NCBI RefSeq assembly: GCF_028693505.1
Contig: NZ_JAQUVF010000007.1
Location: 1 to 64,000, forward strand
Origin: Oscillibacter sp.
Lineage (GTDB): Bacteria > Bacillota > Clostridia > Oscillospirales > Oscillospiraceae
Length of the DNA: 64,000 nt
Direction: 5' to 3'
Shown here: piece by piece, positions 33,720-42,792 of the stretch
Numbering within the stretch: position 1 is the stretch's first letter
Layout: every line of letters begins with the position of its first letter
Position numbers and translations under genes: made by a program
The notes under the pieces: generated by a model
What the model was told of the DNA's origin: nothing
Databases searched by the model: none
What the model saw: the letters and a program-made list of their open reading frames with translations, nothing else

Positions 33720-34550
33720 ATGAGTCACGCCGACGCGCTTTTCATTCAAACCTGCCGTGACATTCTGGATAACGGCGTCTGGGACACCGAGCAGGAGGTC
33801 CGCCCCCGCTGGGAGGATGGCATGCCTGCCCACACCATTAAGAAATTCGGGATCGTGAACCGATATGACCTGCGGGAGGAATTTCCCATTTTGACCTTGC
33901 GGCGGACCTACTGGAAAACCGCGGTGGATGAGCTGCTGTGGATCTGGCAGAAAAAGTCCAACAACATCCACGACCTGAACGCCCGCATCTGGGACCAGTG
34001 GGCCGACGCGTCCGGTTCCATCGGCAAGGCTTACGGCTATCAGCTGGGCGTGAAGCATCACTACCCGGAAGGGGAGATGGATCAGGTGGACCGGGTCTTG
34101 TATGACCTGAAGCACACCCCCGCCTCCCGCCGGATTTTGACGAACCTTTATAATTTTCAAGACCTTCATGAGATGCACCTCTATCCCTGCGCCTATTCCA
34201 TGACCTTCAACGTCTCCGGCAACGTGCTCAACGCCATTTTGAATCAGCGCAGTCAGGATATGCTGGCCGCCAACAACTGGAACGTGGTGCAGTACGCCGT
34301 CCTGGTGCACATGTTTGCCCGCGCGAGCGGTCTGGTGCCCGGCGAATTGGTCCACGTCATTGCGGACGCCCATATTTACGACCGGCACGTGCCCATCGTG
34401 GAAAAGATACTTGCCCAGACGCCCGCAAGCGCCCCCACCTTCACCGTGGACCCGTCCGTGACGGATTTTTACGCGTTTACGCGAAACAGCTTCACACTGG
34501 AGGGGTATATCCCCGCTCCCTTTGAGGAAAAAATTCCGATTGCCATTTGA
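33720..34550 (+). CDS. thyA: thymidylate synthase
   Basis: A 276-residue enzyme that methylates dUMP to dTMP using methylenetetrahydrofolate. The nucleophile is Cys157 in HLYPCAYSM. The folate/dUMP segments RRILTNLYN and QRSQDMLAANNWNVVQYAVL are intact. AAAGGAGG precedes the ATG. The dihydrofolate reductase gene follows after 10 bases, which regenerates the folate cofactor oxidised by this reaction. Confidence 0.96.
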   Translation: MSHADALFIQTCRDILDNGVWDTEQEVRPRWEDGMPAHTIKKFGIVNRYDLREEFPILTLRRTYWKTAVDELLWIWQKKSNNIHDLNARIWDQWADASGSIGKAYGYQLGVKHHYPEGEMDQVDRVLYDLKHTPASRRILTNLYNFQDLHEMHLYPCAYSMTFNVSGNVLNAILNQRSQDMLAANNWNVVQYAVLVHMFARASGLVPGELVHVIADAHIYDRHVPIVEKILAQTPASAPTFTVDPSVTDFYAFTRNSFTLEGYIPAPFEEKIPIAI

Positions 34551-34560
34551 GGTGATTTTC

Positions 34561-35058
34561 ATGAATGCCATTGTTGTTGTGGATGGCAATTGGGCCATTG
34601 GGCGGGACGGCGGACTGCTGTTCTCCCTGCCTGCCGACATGAAGCGCTTTCGCTCCCTGACCTTGGGCGGCACCGTAATTCTGGGCCGCAAGACGCTGGA
34701 CTCCTTTCCCGGCGGGCGGCCTCTGCCCGGACGGAGAAACATCGTCATCACCCATAACGTGGACTTTGACCGGGCGGGCGCCGAGGTGGTCCCCAGTCCC
34801 GACGCCGCGCTGGAAGCCGCCCGGGAAGCGCCGGAGGATGCAAAGTGGGTCATCGGCGGCAGCAGCGTGTATACCGCCCTGCTCTCCCGCTGCAAGCGGG
34901 TGTACCTCACAAAGGTGGACGCCGCGGCGGAGGGGGCCGACACCTTCTTTCCCAATCTGGATAAGCTTCCCGGCTGGCGGATCGAATCCGCCGGGGAGCC
35001 GCTGGAGGAAAACGGATACGCCTATCGCTTCATCGACTACATCAATACAAAGCTTTGA
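34561..35058 (+). CDS. folA: dihydrofolate reductase
   Basis: A 165-residue DHFR: AIVVVDGNWAIGRDGGLLFSLPADMKRFRSLT at the N-terminus, VILGRKTLDSFPGGRPLPGRRNIVIT, and the NADPH-binding WVIGGSSVYTALL. It reduces dihydrofolate to tetrahydrofolate. The start is the ATG at 34561 with GAGGTGATTTTC upstream. It is co-transcribed with thyA and ended by the terminator at 35061-35096. Confidence 0.95.
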   Translation: MNAIVVVDGNWAIGRDGGLLFSLPADMKRFRSLTLGGTVILGRKTLDSFPGGRPLPGRRNIVITHNVDFDRAGAEVVPSPDAALEAAREAPEDAKWVIGGSSVYTALLSRCKRVYLTKVDAAAEGADTFFPNLDKLPGWRIESAGEPLEENGYAYRFIDYINTKL

Positions 35059-35060
35059 GA

Positions 35061-35096
35061 GAACGCCCGCCGCCCCGGCGGGCGTTCTTCTTTTTA
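35061..35096 (+). terminator. terminator after folA
   Basis: GAACGCCCGCCG pairs with CGGCGGGCGTTC and is followed by TTCTTTTTAT. Confidence 0.88.
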
Positions 35097-35139
35097 TCCT
35101 GCGGGGTGAAAGGCTCTTCCCAAGCCTTTGAAAATCGAT

Positions 35140-35145
35140 TATAAT
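35140..35145 (+). promoter_or_regulatory. -10 box (TATAAT) upstream of recG
   Basis: A perfect TATAAT 31 bases before the GTG start. The -35 region (TTCCCA, 17 bases upstream) is weak. It supports the GTG start over an in-frame ATG at 35128. Confidence 0.5.
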
Positions 35146-35175
35146 GAAAGGACTTTCAGGAAGGGGGCGGCGGCC

Positions 35176-37224
35176 GTGGCAGAGCTTGATACCGGCGTAC
35201 AGTTTATCAAGGGCATCGGCGAGCAGCGGGCAAAGGCGCTGGGAAAGCTGGGCATCGTCACGCTGGGGGACCTCATCGGCTGGTTTCCCCGGAGATATGA
35301 CGACCGCACCGCCTGCAAGCCCATCGCGCAGCTGGCCCCCGGCGAGACGGCCTGCGTCGCCGCCATGATTGCCTCGCCGCCCACCGTCTCCCACATCCGC
35401 AAGGGCATGGACCTCATAAAGCTCCGGGCGGTGGACGCCACCGGCGTGCTGGACGTCACCTTCTTCAACCAGACGTGGCTGAAAAATCAGCTCTGTCAGG
35501 GCGAAACCTATATTTTTTACGGCAAGGCCGAGGGGGATCTGCTCCGCCGCCGGATGGTCTCCCCCATCGTGGAGGCGGAGGGCCGCCGGGAGTCCACTGG
35601 CCGCATCGTGCCCATCTACCCGCTCACCGCCGGCGTCAGTCAGCTGATCCTCTCCCGCTCCATCCGGCAGGGATTGTCCGCCTGCGCGGAAATTTTGCCC
35701 GACGCGCTGCCCGACGAGGTGCGCCTGTCGCACCATCTGTGCCGCATCAACTTTGCCTACGAAAACATCCACTTTCCGGAAAGCGCCGAGGCGCTGGCGC
35801 TGGCCCGGCGGCGGCTGGCCTTTGAAGAGCTGTTCCTCTTCACCATCGGATTGCAGCGGCTGCGCCAAAGCCGGGAAATCGTTCACGTGCCGCCCTGCCG
35901 GGAGGTAGACATGGGCGCTTTCTATGATGCCCTCCCCTTCTCCCTGACCAAGGCCCAGCGGCGCTGCGTGGACGAGGCGCTTTGCGACATGCGCTCCGGC
36001 GTCCCCATGAACCGCCTCTGTCAGGGCGACGTGGGGTCCGGCAAGACCATGGTGGCGGCGGCCTGCGTCTATTTCTCGGTGAAAAACCATCGGCAGGCGG
36101 CCTTGATGGCGCCCACCGAAATTTTGGCCCGCCAGCACTACGCGGGGCTATCTCCCCTGCTGGAGCCGCTGGGCATCCGCTGCGCCCTTTTGACCGGCTC
36201 CACCCCGGCAAAGGAGAAGCGGGCGCTTGCCGCGGATCTTGCCTCCGGGGCGCTTCCCTTTATCATCGGCACCCACGCCCTCATCACTGGCAGCGTGGAA
36301 TACGCGGACCTGGGGCTGGTGGTGACGGACGAGCAGCACCGCTTCGGCGTGGGCCAGCGGGCGGCCCTTGCCGCCAAGGGCGTCCACCCCCACACGCTGG
36401 TCATGTCCGCCACGCCCATCCCCCGTACGCTGGCCCTGATCCTCTACGGCGATCTGGACGTGTCGGTCATCGACGAGCTGCCTCCCGGGCGGCGTCCCAT
36501 TGAAACCTACACGGTTCCCGGCAGCTACCACCCCCGGGTGTACAATTTCATCCGCAAACAGGTGACCCAGGGGCGGCAGGCCTATATCGTCTGCCCCATG
36601 GTGGACGAGAGCGACGAGGCGTCGGATGAGCGAAAGGCGGTGACGGCCTACGCAAAAATGCTCCAGCAGGAGGTCTTTCCGGACCTGAAGATCGCCTTTG
36701 TCCACGGCAAGATGAAGCCCCGGGAAAAAGACGCGGTGATGACGGCCTTCGCAAACCGGGAAACCGACATTCTGGTCTCCACCACCGTCATTGAGGTGGG
36801 CGTGGACGTGCCCAACGCCGCTGTGATGGTGGTGGAAAACGCGGAGCGATTCGGCCTCTCCCAGCTTCACCAGCTGCGGGGGCGGGTGGGCCGGGGCGCT
36901 CACCAGTCCTACTGCGTGCTGATCTCCGACAATCAAAACGAGGAGACCCGCGCCCGGCTCAAGGTCATGGCCCGCACCGCCGACGGCTTTCAAATCGCGG
37001 AGGAGGACCTGCATCTTCGCGGCCCGGGGGACTTTTTCGGAACGCGTCAGCACGGACTGCCCGGGCTGAAGATCGCGGACCTCGGCTGCGACACAAAGCT
37101 GCTCCGAGAGGCCCAGAGCGCCGCGGAGGCGCTGCTGGCCCGGGACGTGGACCTCTCAAGCCACCCCGTCACCAGAGAGCGGGTGGCGGCGCTGTTCGCC
37201 CAGAAGGCGGACACCCTCAACTGA
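35176..37224 (+). CDS. recG: ATP-dependent DNA helicase RecG
   Basis: A 682-residue helicase that regresses stalled replication forks. The N-terminal OB/wedge domain has IGWFPRRYDDRTACKPI and DVTFFNQTWLKNQL. Motif I is CQGDVGSGKTMVAA, motif II is VTDEQHRFGVGQR (DEQH box), motif III is LVMSATPIPRTLAL, and motif VI is QLRGRVGRGAHQSYC. The start is the GTG at 35176 (AELDTGVQFI...) with AAGGGGG upstream. Confidence 0.96.
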   Translation: MAELDTGVQFIKGIGEQRAKALGKLGIVTLGDLIGWFPRRYDDRTACKPIAQLAPGETACVAAMIASPPTVSHIRKGMDLIKLRAVDATGVLDVTFFNQTWLKNQLCQGETYIFYGKAEGDLLRRRMVSPIVEAEGRRESTGRIVPIYPLTAGVSQLILSRSIRQGLSACAEILPDALPDEVRLSHHLCRINFAYENIHFPESAEALALARRRLAFEELFLFTIGLQRLRQSREIVHVPPCREVDMGAFYDALPFSLTKAQRRCVDEALCDMRSGVPMNRLCQGDVGSGKTMVAAACVYFSVKNHRQAALMAPTEILARQHYAGLSPLLEPLGIRCALLTGSTPAKEKRALAADLASGALPFIIGTHALITGSVEYADLGLVVTDEQHRFGVGQRAALAAKGVHPHTLVMSATPIPRTLALILYGDLDVSVIDELPPGRRPIETYTVPGSYHPRVYNFIRKQVTQGRQAYIVCPMVDESDEASDERKAVTAYAKMLQQEVFPDLKIAFVHGKMKPREKDAVMTAFANRETDILVSTTVIEVGVDVPNAAVMVVENAERFGLSQLHQLRGRVGRGAHQSYCVLISDNQNEETRARLKVMARTADGFQIAEEDLHLRGPGDFFGTRQHGLPGLKIADLGCDTKLLREAQSAAEALLARDVDLSSHPVTRERVAALFAQKADTLN

Positions 37225-37292
37225 GGGCCGCAATGCGGCAGGGAAGCACGGAGCGGGAGTCCCTCCGCATGGACCCTTTTGGAAAAAACGCG

Positions 37293-37326
37293 AAAAGGCC
37301 GTCTCATGCAGACGGTCTTTTTCTTC
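37293..37326 (+). terminator. terminator after recG
   Basis: AAAAGGCCGTCT pairs with AGACGGTCTTTTT around CATGC; a T-rich run follows. Confidence 0.8.
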
Positions 37327-37379
37327 TTTGTGACCATTTCCCCGCTTCAATCGTTCTAGTTTAAAAGGAGGTGCGCGCC

Positions 37380-37850
37380 GTGGCGGAGACAGCGGATTTA
37401 TTTGAACAGCTCTACCGGACGTACGGTCCGGCGCTCTACCGGTTTTGCCTGCTGCAAATGAAAAATCCGGCGGACGCGGAGGACGTGATGCAGGAGGTCT
37501 TTTGCAAGCGGCTCTACCGTGCGCCCGCCTTCGCCTCCCCGGAGCACGAGCGGCGGTGGCTCTTTCGGGTGGCACTGAACCAATGCCGGGACGCGTGGAA
37601 GCGCGCCAGCCGCTCCGAGCTTCCTCTGGAAACGGCGGTCGGCGCTGCCGTCACACCGGCGGAATTAAATCTTTTGGAACAGGTGGCAAATCTGCCGGAG
37701 GCCCAGCGCACGGCCCTCCACCTGCATTATTACGAAGGGTACTCCGTCAGGGAAATCGCCGCCTTGCTGGGCGTCACCGTCTCCACGGTGAAAATGCGGA
37801 TGAAGCGGGGCCGTGAGGCGCTGCGAAACGGATGGGAGGAAGAAGCATGA
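37380..37850 (+). CDS. ECF-type RNA polymerase sigma factor
   Basis: A 156-residue sigma factor. Region 2 is FEQLYRTYGPALYRFCLLQMKNPADAEDVMQEVF and region 4 is LPEAQRTALHLHYYEGYSVREIAALLGVTVSTVKMRMKRGREAL. The GTG at 37380 is used, since AAGGAGG lies 8 bases before it; the upstream in-frame GTG would overlap that site. It overlaps the next gene by four bases (ATGA), the usual sigma/anti-sigma coupling. Confidence 0.92.
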   Translation: MAETADLFEQLYRTYGPALYRFCLLQMKNPADAEDVMQEVFCKRLYRAPAFASPEHERRWLFRVALNQCRDAWKRASRSELPLETAVGAAVTPAELNLLEQVANLPEAQRTALHLHYYEGYSVREIAALLGVTVSTVKMRMKRGREALRNGWEEEA

Positions 37851-38953
37851 ATCTCTATCACAGTGCCATGGAACACTGCGCTTTGCCCGAAGGGCTGGAA
37901 CAGCGGCTGCGGGAGAGGGCACTGCATACACCTCCGGTTACGGCCCGCGCCGTGTTCCGCCCCCGGGGCTTTGCCCCAAAGGCCCTGCTGGCGGCGATTC
38001 TGGCGGTGGTTTTCACCGTGTCCGTGGGCGCGGTGGTTGCATGGGACGCCGTCTTTCAAACCCGCTTTGGCCGCGGCGCGGCGGCCACGCCCATGGCGGA
38101 GGCCGCCTTTCAGGACGTGAACGTCTCCGCCGTCTGCGGGAACGTGACGGTGACGGTGCGGCAGGCCCTGAGCGACGACAAGACCATCTATCTGGTGCTG
38201 GACTATCAGCTTCCGGATGCCGTGGACCGTGCCGCCGTTGCGGCGGCGCAGGAGAGTGAGACCGCTTTTGTGCGCCCGCCGGAAATTTCCTTCTACGCCA
38301 CGGGAGACGTCAACTGGACGGACGTGGCGGAGGCGGCGCAAGGCACGGATTGGGCCGATCCTACCGCCGCGTTGGCATTTCGCCCCCTCTCCCCCCTTGC
38401 CCCCTATGCCTTCCACGGGGGCAGCTCGTCTGGCGGTGAGAGCCGGGGCTACGATTCCAAGACCAACACCCTCACCTATCTTCAATATTTCACGACGGAG
38501 GGCACGCAAACCCTTTCCGCCCAGCCCCTGACGCTGCTGGTGACGCCGCCGGTGCTGGAGACGGGCGGCGCCCTCCTTCCGCTATCGGACACCCCCGCCA
38601 CTATCACCTTCCAGCCCGCCTACACCGCCCAGACCCTCTCCGGTTCCACGCGGGAGGAAGCGGGTATCTTCCACGCAAACGTCACCCTCTCCCCCTTCGC
38701 CATTTGCGTGGAGACCCGGCGGGGCATCTACGCCGATGTGAAAGCCCTCCGGCAGGACACCGCGCTGGTCCTGCGCTCCGGCGAGACCCTTGCCATTTCC
38801 TCTCTCAGCGCTTCCTACGGCGGCAGCAGCAGCGGTCCTTCCGACAAGCAGCTCCTCTCCTCCGCGTCCTTCACGGCCCACTTTTCCAACCTCCTGGATG
38901 TGCGCACGGTGAAAGCCGTTCGCATCGGGGACGTTGAGATTTCCCTTTCCTGA
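37847..38953 (+). CDS. membrane-anchored anti-sigma factor-like protein (DUF4179-like)
   Basis: A 368-residue protein with a short cytoplasmic N-terminus (about 40 residues), one transmembrane helix (about 45-66, ALLAAILAVVFTVSVGAVV) and a long extracytoplasmic part of beta-rich character (DDKTIYLVLDYQLP, FYATGDVNWTD, a Ser/Gly stretch GGSSSGGES). This is the layout of DUF4179-type anti-sigma proteins in Clostridia. The first 40 residues would bind the sigma factor. The inducing signal is unknown. Confidence 0.78.
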   Translation: MNLYHSAMEHCALPEGLEQRLRERALHTPPVTARAVFRPRGFAPKALLAAILAVVFTVSVGAVVAWDAVFQTRFGRGAAATPMAEAAFQDVNVSAVCGNVTVTVRQALSDDKTIYLVLDYQLPDAVDRAAVAAAQESETAFVRPPEISFYATGDVNWTDVAEAAQGTDWADPTAALAFRPLSPLAPYAFHGGSSSGGESRGYDSKTNTLTYLQYFTTEGTQTLSAQPLTLLVTPPVLETGGALLPLSDTPATITFQPAYTAQTLSGSTREEAGIFHANVTLSPFAICVETRRGIYADVKALRQDTALVLRSGETLAISSLSASYGGSSSGPSDKQLLSSASFTAHFSNLLDVRTVKAVRIGDVEISLS

Positions 38954-38954
38954 A

Positions 38955-39112
38955 AAAAACAGCACAGCGCCCCGGCTTTCGCCGGGGCGCTGTGGCTGTC
39001 GATAAACCCTGCAATCATCGATGACGGGAAGGAAGAGAGCTACGAGAGGAACCCAGGAAGGGTTCCTCTCGTTTTCAATCATAAGTTTTTTGAACTTTTA
39101 AAGTTCAAAAAA
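38955..39112. repeat. cluster of hairpins behind the anti-sigma gene
   Basis: Three stems lie in a row. GCGCCCCGGC/GCCGGGGCGC (38965-38992, with T7 on the minus side) is first. GAGAGGAACCC/GGGTTCCTCTC (39044-39070, followed by GTTTTC) is second. The third is an AT palindrome around TTTTGAACTTT/AAAGTTCAAAA (39085-39112). They probably end transcripts from both sides; the redundancy is unusual. Confidence 0.65.
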
Positions 39113-39115
39113 TCT

Positions 39116-39178
39116 TGCTCAGCTTGTCGAAAAAATTTTTTCGACAAGCTGAGCGCCCCGGCTTTCGCCGGGGCGCTC
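39116..39178 (-). terminator. double terminator of the ABC exporter operon
   Basis: Two stems lie back to back: GAGCGCCCCGGC/GCCGGGGCGCTC (39151-39178), identical in its core to 38965-38992, and GCTCAGCTTGTCGAA/TTCGACAAGCTGAGC (39116-39153). On the minus strand they are followed by AAGATTTTTTG. Confidence 0.75.
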
Positions 39179-39182
39179 AGCT

Positions 39183-41063
39183 TTAATCCAGCTCCATCTG
39201 GCCTGTGTAGAGCTGATAGTATCTTCCGTGCTGGGCGATCAGGTCCTCGTGGTCGCCCCGCTCCATGATCCGGCCCTGCTCCAAAACCATAATGGCCTTG
39301 GCGTTGCGGACGGTGGAAAGCCGGTGGGCGATGACGAACACCGTCCGGCCCGCCATCAACCGGTCCATGCCCTTTTCGATGATCTTCTCCGTCCGGGTGT
39401 CGATGGAGCTGGTGGCTTCATCCAAAATCAGCACCGGCGGATTGGCGCAGGCCGCCCGGGCGATGTTCAAAAGCTGCCGCTCCCCCTGACTGAGATTGCC
39501 GCCATCGCCCGAGAGCGTCGTCTCGTAGCCATGGGACAGGTGCCGGATGAAGGAATCCGCGCCCGCCAGTGCGGCAGCGGCGCGCACCTCCTCGTCGGTG
39601 GCCTCCAGTCTGCCGTAGCGGATGTTGTCCGCCACAGTGCCGGTGAAGAGGTGGGTATCCTGCAATACAACGCCCAGGGACTTGCGCAGGGACTCCTTTC
39701 GGATGCTGCGGATGTCGATGCCGTCGTAAGTGATGGCGCCGCTTTGAATCTCATAAAAGCGGTTGATGAGGCTGGTGATGGTGGTTTTTCCCGCGCCGGT
39801 GGACCCCACGAAGGCGAGCTTTTGCCCGGGCTTTGCGAAGAGGGAAATGTCGTTTAGAACGATCTTGCGCTCATCGTAGCCGAACACCACATGGTCCAGC
39901 CGCACGTCGCCCCGCAGGGGCGCCAGCGTGCCGTCCGGCTGCTTCCACGCCCACTCACCGGTGTCAAACGCCGCCTCGGTGAGCGCGCCGTCACGTCCCT
40001 CCGTCACGCGGCAAAGCGTCACCTGTCCCTCGTCCGTCTCCGGCTGGGCCTCCATCACCTCAAACACCCGCTCCGCGCCCGCCACGGCGGAAAGGATGGT
40101 ATTCACCTGCTGGGAAATCTGGGTGATGGGCTGGCTCACCTGCCGGGTGTACTGCAAAAAGGCCGCCAGATCGCCCAGATAAAACCCGCCGCCGTTGATG
40201 GCCAGCAGTGCGCCCACGCAGCAGGTCAGGGCGTAATTGATATGGCTGAGGTTGCCCATGGCGGGCATCATGACGCCGGCGAAAACCTGAGCGCGGGTGC
40301 CCGCTTCCCGGTAGGCCGCGTTGCGCGCCTCAAAGCCCTGCCGGGCTGCCTCCTCGTGGTTGAACACCTTAATGACCCGCTGGCCCTCAATCATCTCCTC
40401 AATATAGCCGTTGACCTCGCCCACGGCCTTTTGCTGCTGGGCGAAATACCGGCGGCTGCGGCTGCCCACGGTCTTTACCACCACCAGCATCACCGCGAGC
40501 ATCGCCACGGTCACCAGGGTCAAAGTGGGGCTGAGGACCAGCATCATCGTAAGCGTTCCCACAAAGGTCAGCGCGCAGGAGATGAGGCTTGCGAAGCTGT
40601 TGTTCAGGGCTTCGGAAACCGTTTCAATGTCATTGGTATAGCGGCTCATCAGCTCGCCGTGAGTGTGGGCGTCAAAATAGCGCAGTGGCAGCGCCTGCAT
40701 CCGGTCAAACAGGTCCGTGCGAATTTTTGCCACGGTATTCTGGGACACATGGACCATGATGCGGGCGTACGCGAAGGAACACGCCGCCCCCAGAATATAT
40801 ACCCCCGCCATGAGCGCCAGCATCCGGGCAAGGCCCGGAAAATCGCCGGGCAGGATATAATCGTTGATGAGCGGTTTAATAAGATAGGACCCGCCCACCG
40901 TGCAGGCGGCGCTGACGATCAGCAAAAGGACCACCAGTACCAAAAGCGCCTTGTACCGGCCGAGATACCGCATCAGCTTTTGCAGGGTCCCCCGCAGGTT
41001 CTTGGGCTTGCGAAAACCGCCTCTGGGCGCTCCGCCAGGCCCTCCATGTCTTCCTTCAGCCAC
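39183..41063 (-). CDS. heterodimeric ABC exporter subunit B (canonical ATPase site)
   Basis: A 626-residue half-transporter with six helices followed by an ATPase. Walker A is FVGSTGAGKTTITSL, the signature is NLSQGERQLLNIARA (LSQGE rather than LSGGQ), and Walker B with catalytic Glu is VLILDEATSSIDT. Its GTG start lies inside the end of the partner gene (8-base overlap), so both are made in equal amounts. Together they should form a drug/lipid/peptide exporter of the LmrCD/TM287-288 type. Confidence 0.93.
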   Translation of the reverse strand: MAEGRHGGPGGAPRGGFRKPKNLRGTLQKLMRYLGRYKALLVLVVLLLIVSAACTVGGSYLIKPLINDYILPGDFPGLARMLALMAGVYILGAACSFAYARIMVHVSQNTVAKIRTDLFDRMQALPLRYFDAHTHGELMSRYTNDIETVSEALNNSFASLISCALTFVGTLTMMLVLSPTLTLVTVAMLAVMLVVVKTVGSRSRRYFAQQQKAVGEVNGYIEEMIEGQRVIKVFNHEEAARQGFEARNAAYREAGTRAQVFAGVMMPAMGNLSHINYALTCCVGALLAINGGGFYLGDLAAFLQYTRQVSQPITQISQQVNTILSAVAGAERVFEVMEAQPETDEGQVTLCRVTEGRDGALTEAAFDTGEWAWKQPDGTLAPLRGDVRLDHVVFGYDERKIVLNDISLFAKPGQKLAFVGSTGAGKTTITSLINRFYEIQSGAITYDGIDIRSIRKESLRKSLGVVLQDTHLFTGTVADNIRYGRLEATDEEVRAAAALAGADSFIRHLSHGYETTLSGDGGNLSQGERQLLNIARAACANPPVLILDEATSSIDTRTEKIIEKGMDRLMAGRTVFVIAHRLSTVRNAKAIMVLEQGRIMERGDHEDLIAQHGRYYQLYTGQMELD

Positions 41064-42792
41064 CGATGCTCACCCCTTCCTGTTGGGACTCATAAACTTC
41101 CCGATAAATTTCACACTGCTTCATCAATTCCTCGTGGGTCCCCTGGGCCGCCACGCGGCCGTCGTCCATCACCAAAATCCAATCCGCCTCGCAGATGGAA
41201 TTCACCCGCTGGGCAATGATGATTTTCGTGGTGTCCTTCAGCTCATGGGCAAAGGCGGCGCGGATTTTCGCGTCGGTGGCGGTATCCACCGCGCTGGTGG
41301 AGTCATCCAAAATCAGCACCTTGGGCTTTTTCAATATGGCCCGGGCAATGCAAAGCCGCTGCTTCTGGCCGCCGGAGACGTTGACGCCGCCCTGCCCCAG
41401 GTCTGTATCCAGTCCGTCCGGCATCCGCTCCAAAAATTCGTCGGCGCAGGCCGCCCGGCAGGCATTCCAAAGCGCCTCATCCGTGGCGTTGGGGTCGCCC
41501 CAACGTAAGTTTTCCCGGATCGTGCCGGAAAAGAGGGTGTTCTTTTGCAGCACCACGCTCACCGCGTTTCGCAGATGCTCCATGGTGTAGTCCTGCACCG
41601 CTCGTCCGCCCACCCGGACCGTTCCCTGCTCCGCCTCGTACAGCCGGGGGATCAGGGACACCAGCGTGGTTTTGCCGCTGCCGGTGCCGCCCAGAATCCC
41701 CACCGTCTTTCCGGAGGAGACGTGGAGGTCCACGTCCTGTAAAATCCATTCCGGATTTTCCCGGTCATAGCGGAAGGAGACGTGGTCAAAGTCGATGCTG
41801 CCGTCCGCCACCGCGGCGTCTTTTTTCGCCGCGTCATCATGGATGGCGGGGGTTTCGTCCAGCACCTCCACGATCCGCTTGGCGCAGGCCACGGACCGGG
41901 TCATCATCATGAACACCATGGACACCATCATCAGCGAGATCATGATCTGGGTGATATAGGTGAAGTAGGTCATGAGCTTTCCGGTTTCCAGCGTGCCGGC
42001 GTAGACCATTTGCCCGCCAAACCACATCACGGCGATAATGGTGCCGTAGATAATGAGCATCATGATGGGCATGTTGACCACAACCGTGCCAAACGCCTTT
42101 TTCGAGGTGGATTGCAGGTCGCTGTTCTTTTCGGCAAATTTCTCCCGCTCGTAATCCTCCCGGGCAAAGGATTTCACCACCCGGATACCGGTGAGGTTTT
42201 CCTGCACCACCAGATTCAGCGCGTCGGTCTTTTCCTGAAGGGAGCGGAACATGGGGCCCACCTTCACGAGGATGACCGCCACCGCCACGATCAAAAGTGG
42301 CAGTGCCACCAGAAAGACATTGCTCAGCTGATAGCTGATGCGGATGGATAAAATCAGGGCCGAAACCAGCATGACCGGCGCCCGGACCAGCAACCGCATT
42401 CCCATCATCAAGGTCATCTGCATGTTGTTTACATCGTTGGTGAGCCGGGTGACCAGCGACGCCGTGGAAAACCTTTCAATGTTGGAAAAGGCAAAGGATT
42501 GGATGTGGTCGTACTCCGCCCGGCGCAGATTTGCGCCAAAGCCCTGTCCGGCCACGGAAGAGCACACGGCGCTGCCCAGTCCCAGACAAAGGGACACCAG
42601 CGCCATTGCCACCATCAATGCGCCCTTGCGCAGAATATAGTTCTGATCCGCGCCCGCGATGCCAACATCCACGATGTCGCTCATCACCAGCGGAATCAGC
42701 AGCTCAAAGACCGCCTCCGCCGCCGAGCACGCCACGCCCGCCAGAATCCACGGGGAATAGGCCCGGGCGTGCAGCCAAAGTTTTTTTAGCAT
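41056..42792 (-). CDS. heterodimeric ABC exporter subunit A (degenerate ATPase site)
   Basis: A 578-residue half-transporter. Six helices (LHARAYSPWILAGVACSAAEAVFELLIPLVMSDIVDVGI first) precede an ATPase with Walker A GILGGTGSGKTTLVSL, signature NVSGGQKQRLCIARA and Walker B VLILDDSTSAVDT. The residue after the Walker B Asp is Asp instead of Glu, the mark of the inactive site in heterodimeric exporters. The start is the ATG at 42790-42792 with GAGGAGG upstream, overlapping the end of the MarR gene by 7 bases. Confidence 0.93.
   Translation of the reverse strand: MLKKLWLHARAYSPWILAGVACSAAEAVFELLIPLVMSDIVDVGIAGADQNYILRKGALMVAMALVSLCLGLGSAVCSSVAGQGFGANLRRAEYDHIQSFAFSNIERFSTASLVTRLTNDVNNMQMTLMMGMRLLVRAPVMLVSALILSIRISYQLSNVFLVALPLLIVAVAVILVKVGPMFRSLQEKTDALNLVVQENLTGIRVVKSFAREDYEREKFAEKNSDLQSTSKKAFGTVVVNMPIMMLIIYGTIIAVMWFGGQMVYAGTLETGKLMTYFTYITQIMISLMMVSMVFMMMTRSVACAKRIVEVLDETPAIHDDAAKKDAAVADGSIDFDHVSFRYDRENPEWILQDVDLHVSSGKTVGILGGTGSGKTTLVSLIPRLYEAEQGTVRVGGRAVQDYTMEHLRNAVSVVLQKNTLFSGTIRENLRWGDPNATDEALWNACRAACADEFLERMPDGLDTDLGQGGVNVSGGQKQRLCIARAILKKPKVLILDDSTSAVDTATDAKIRAAFAHELKDTTKIIIAQRVNSICEADWILVMDDGRVAAQGTHEELMKQCEIYREVYESQQEGVSIGG

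Noticed and set aside
34492-36138. 548-codon minus-strand ORF over folA and recG
   Set aside because: Antisense shadow of two well-supported genes and their intergenic terminator.
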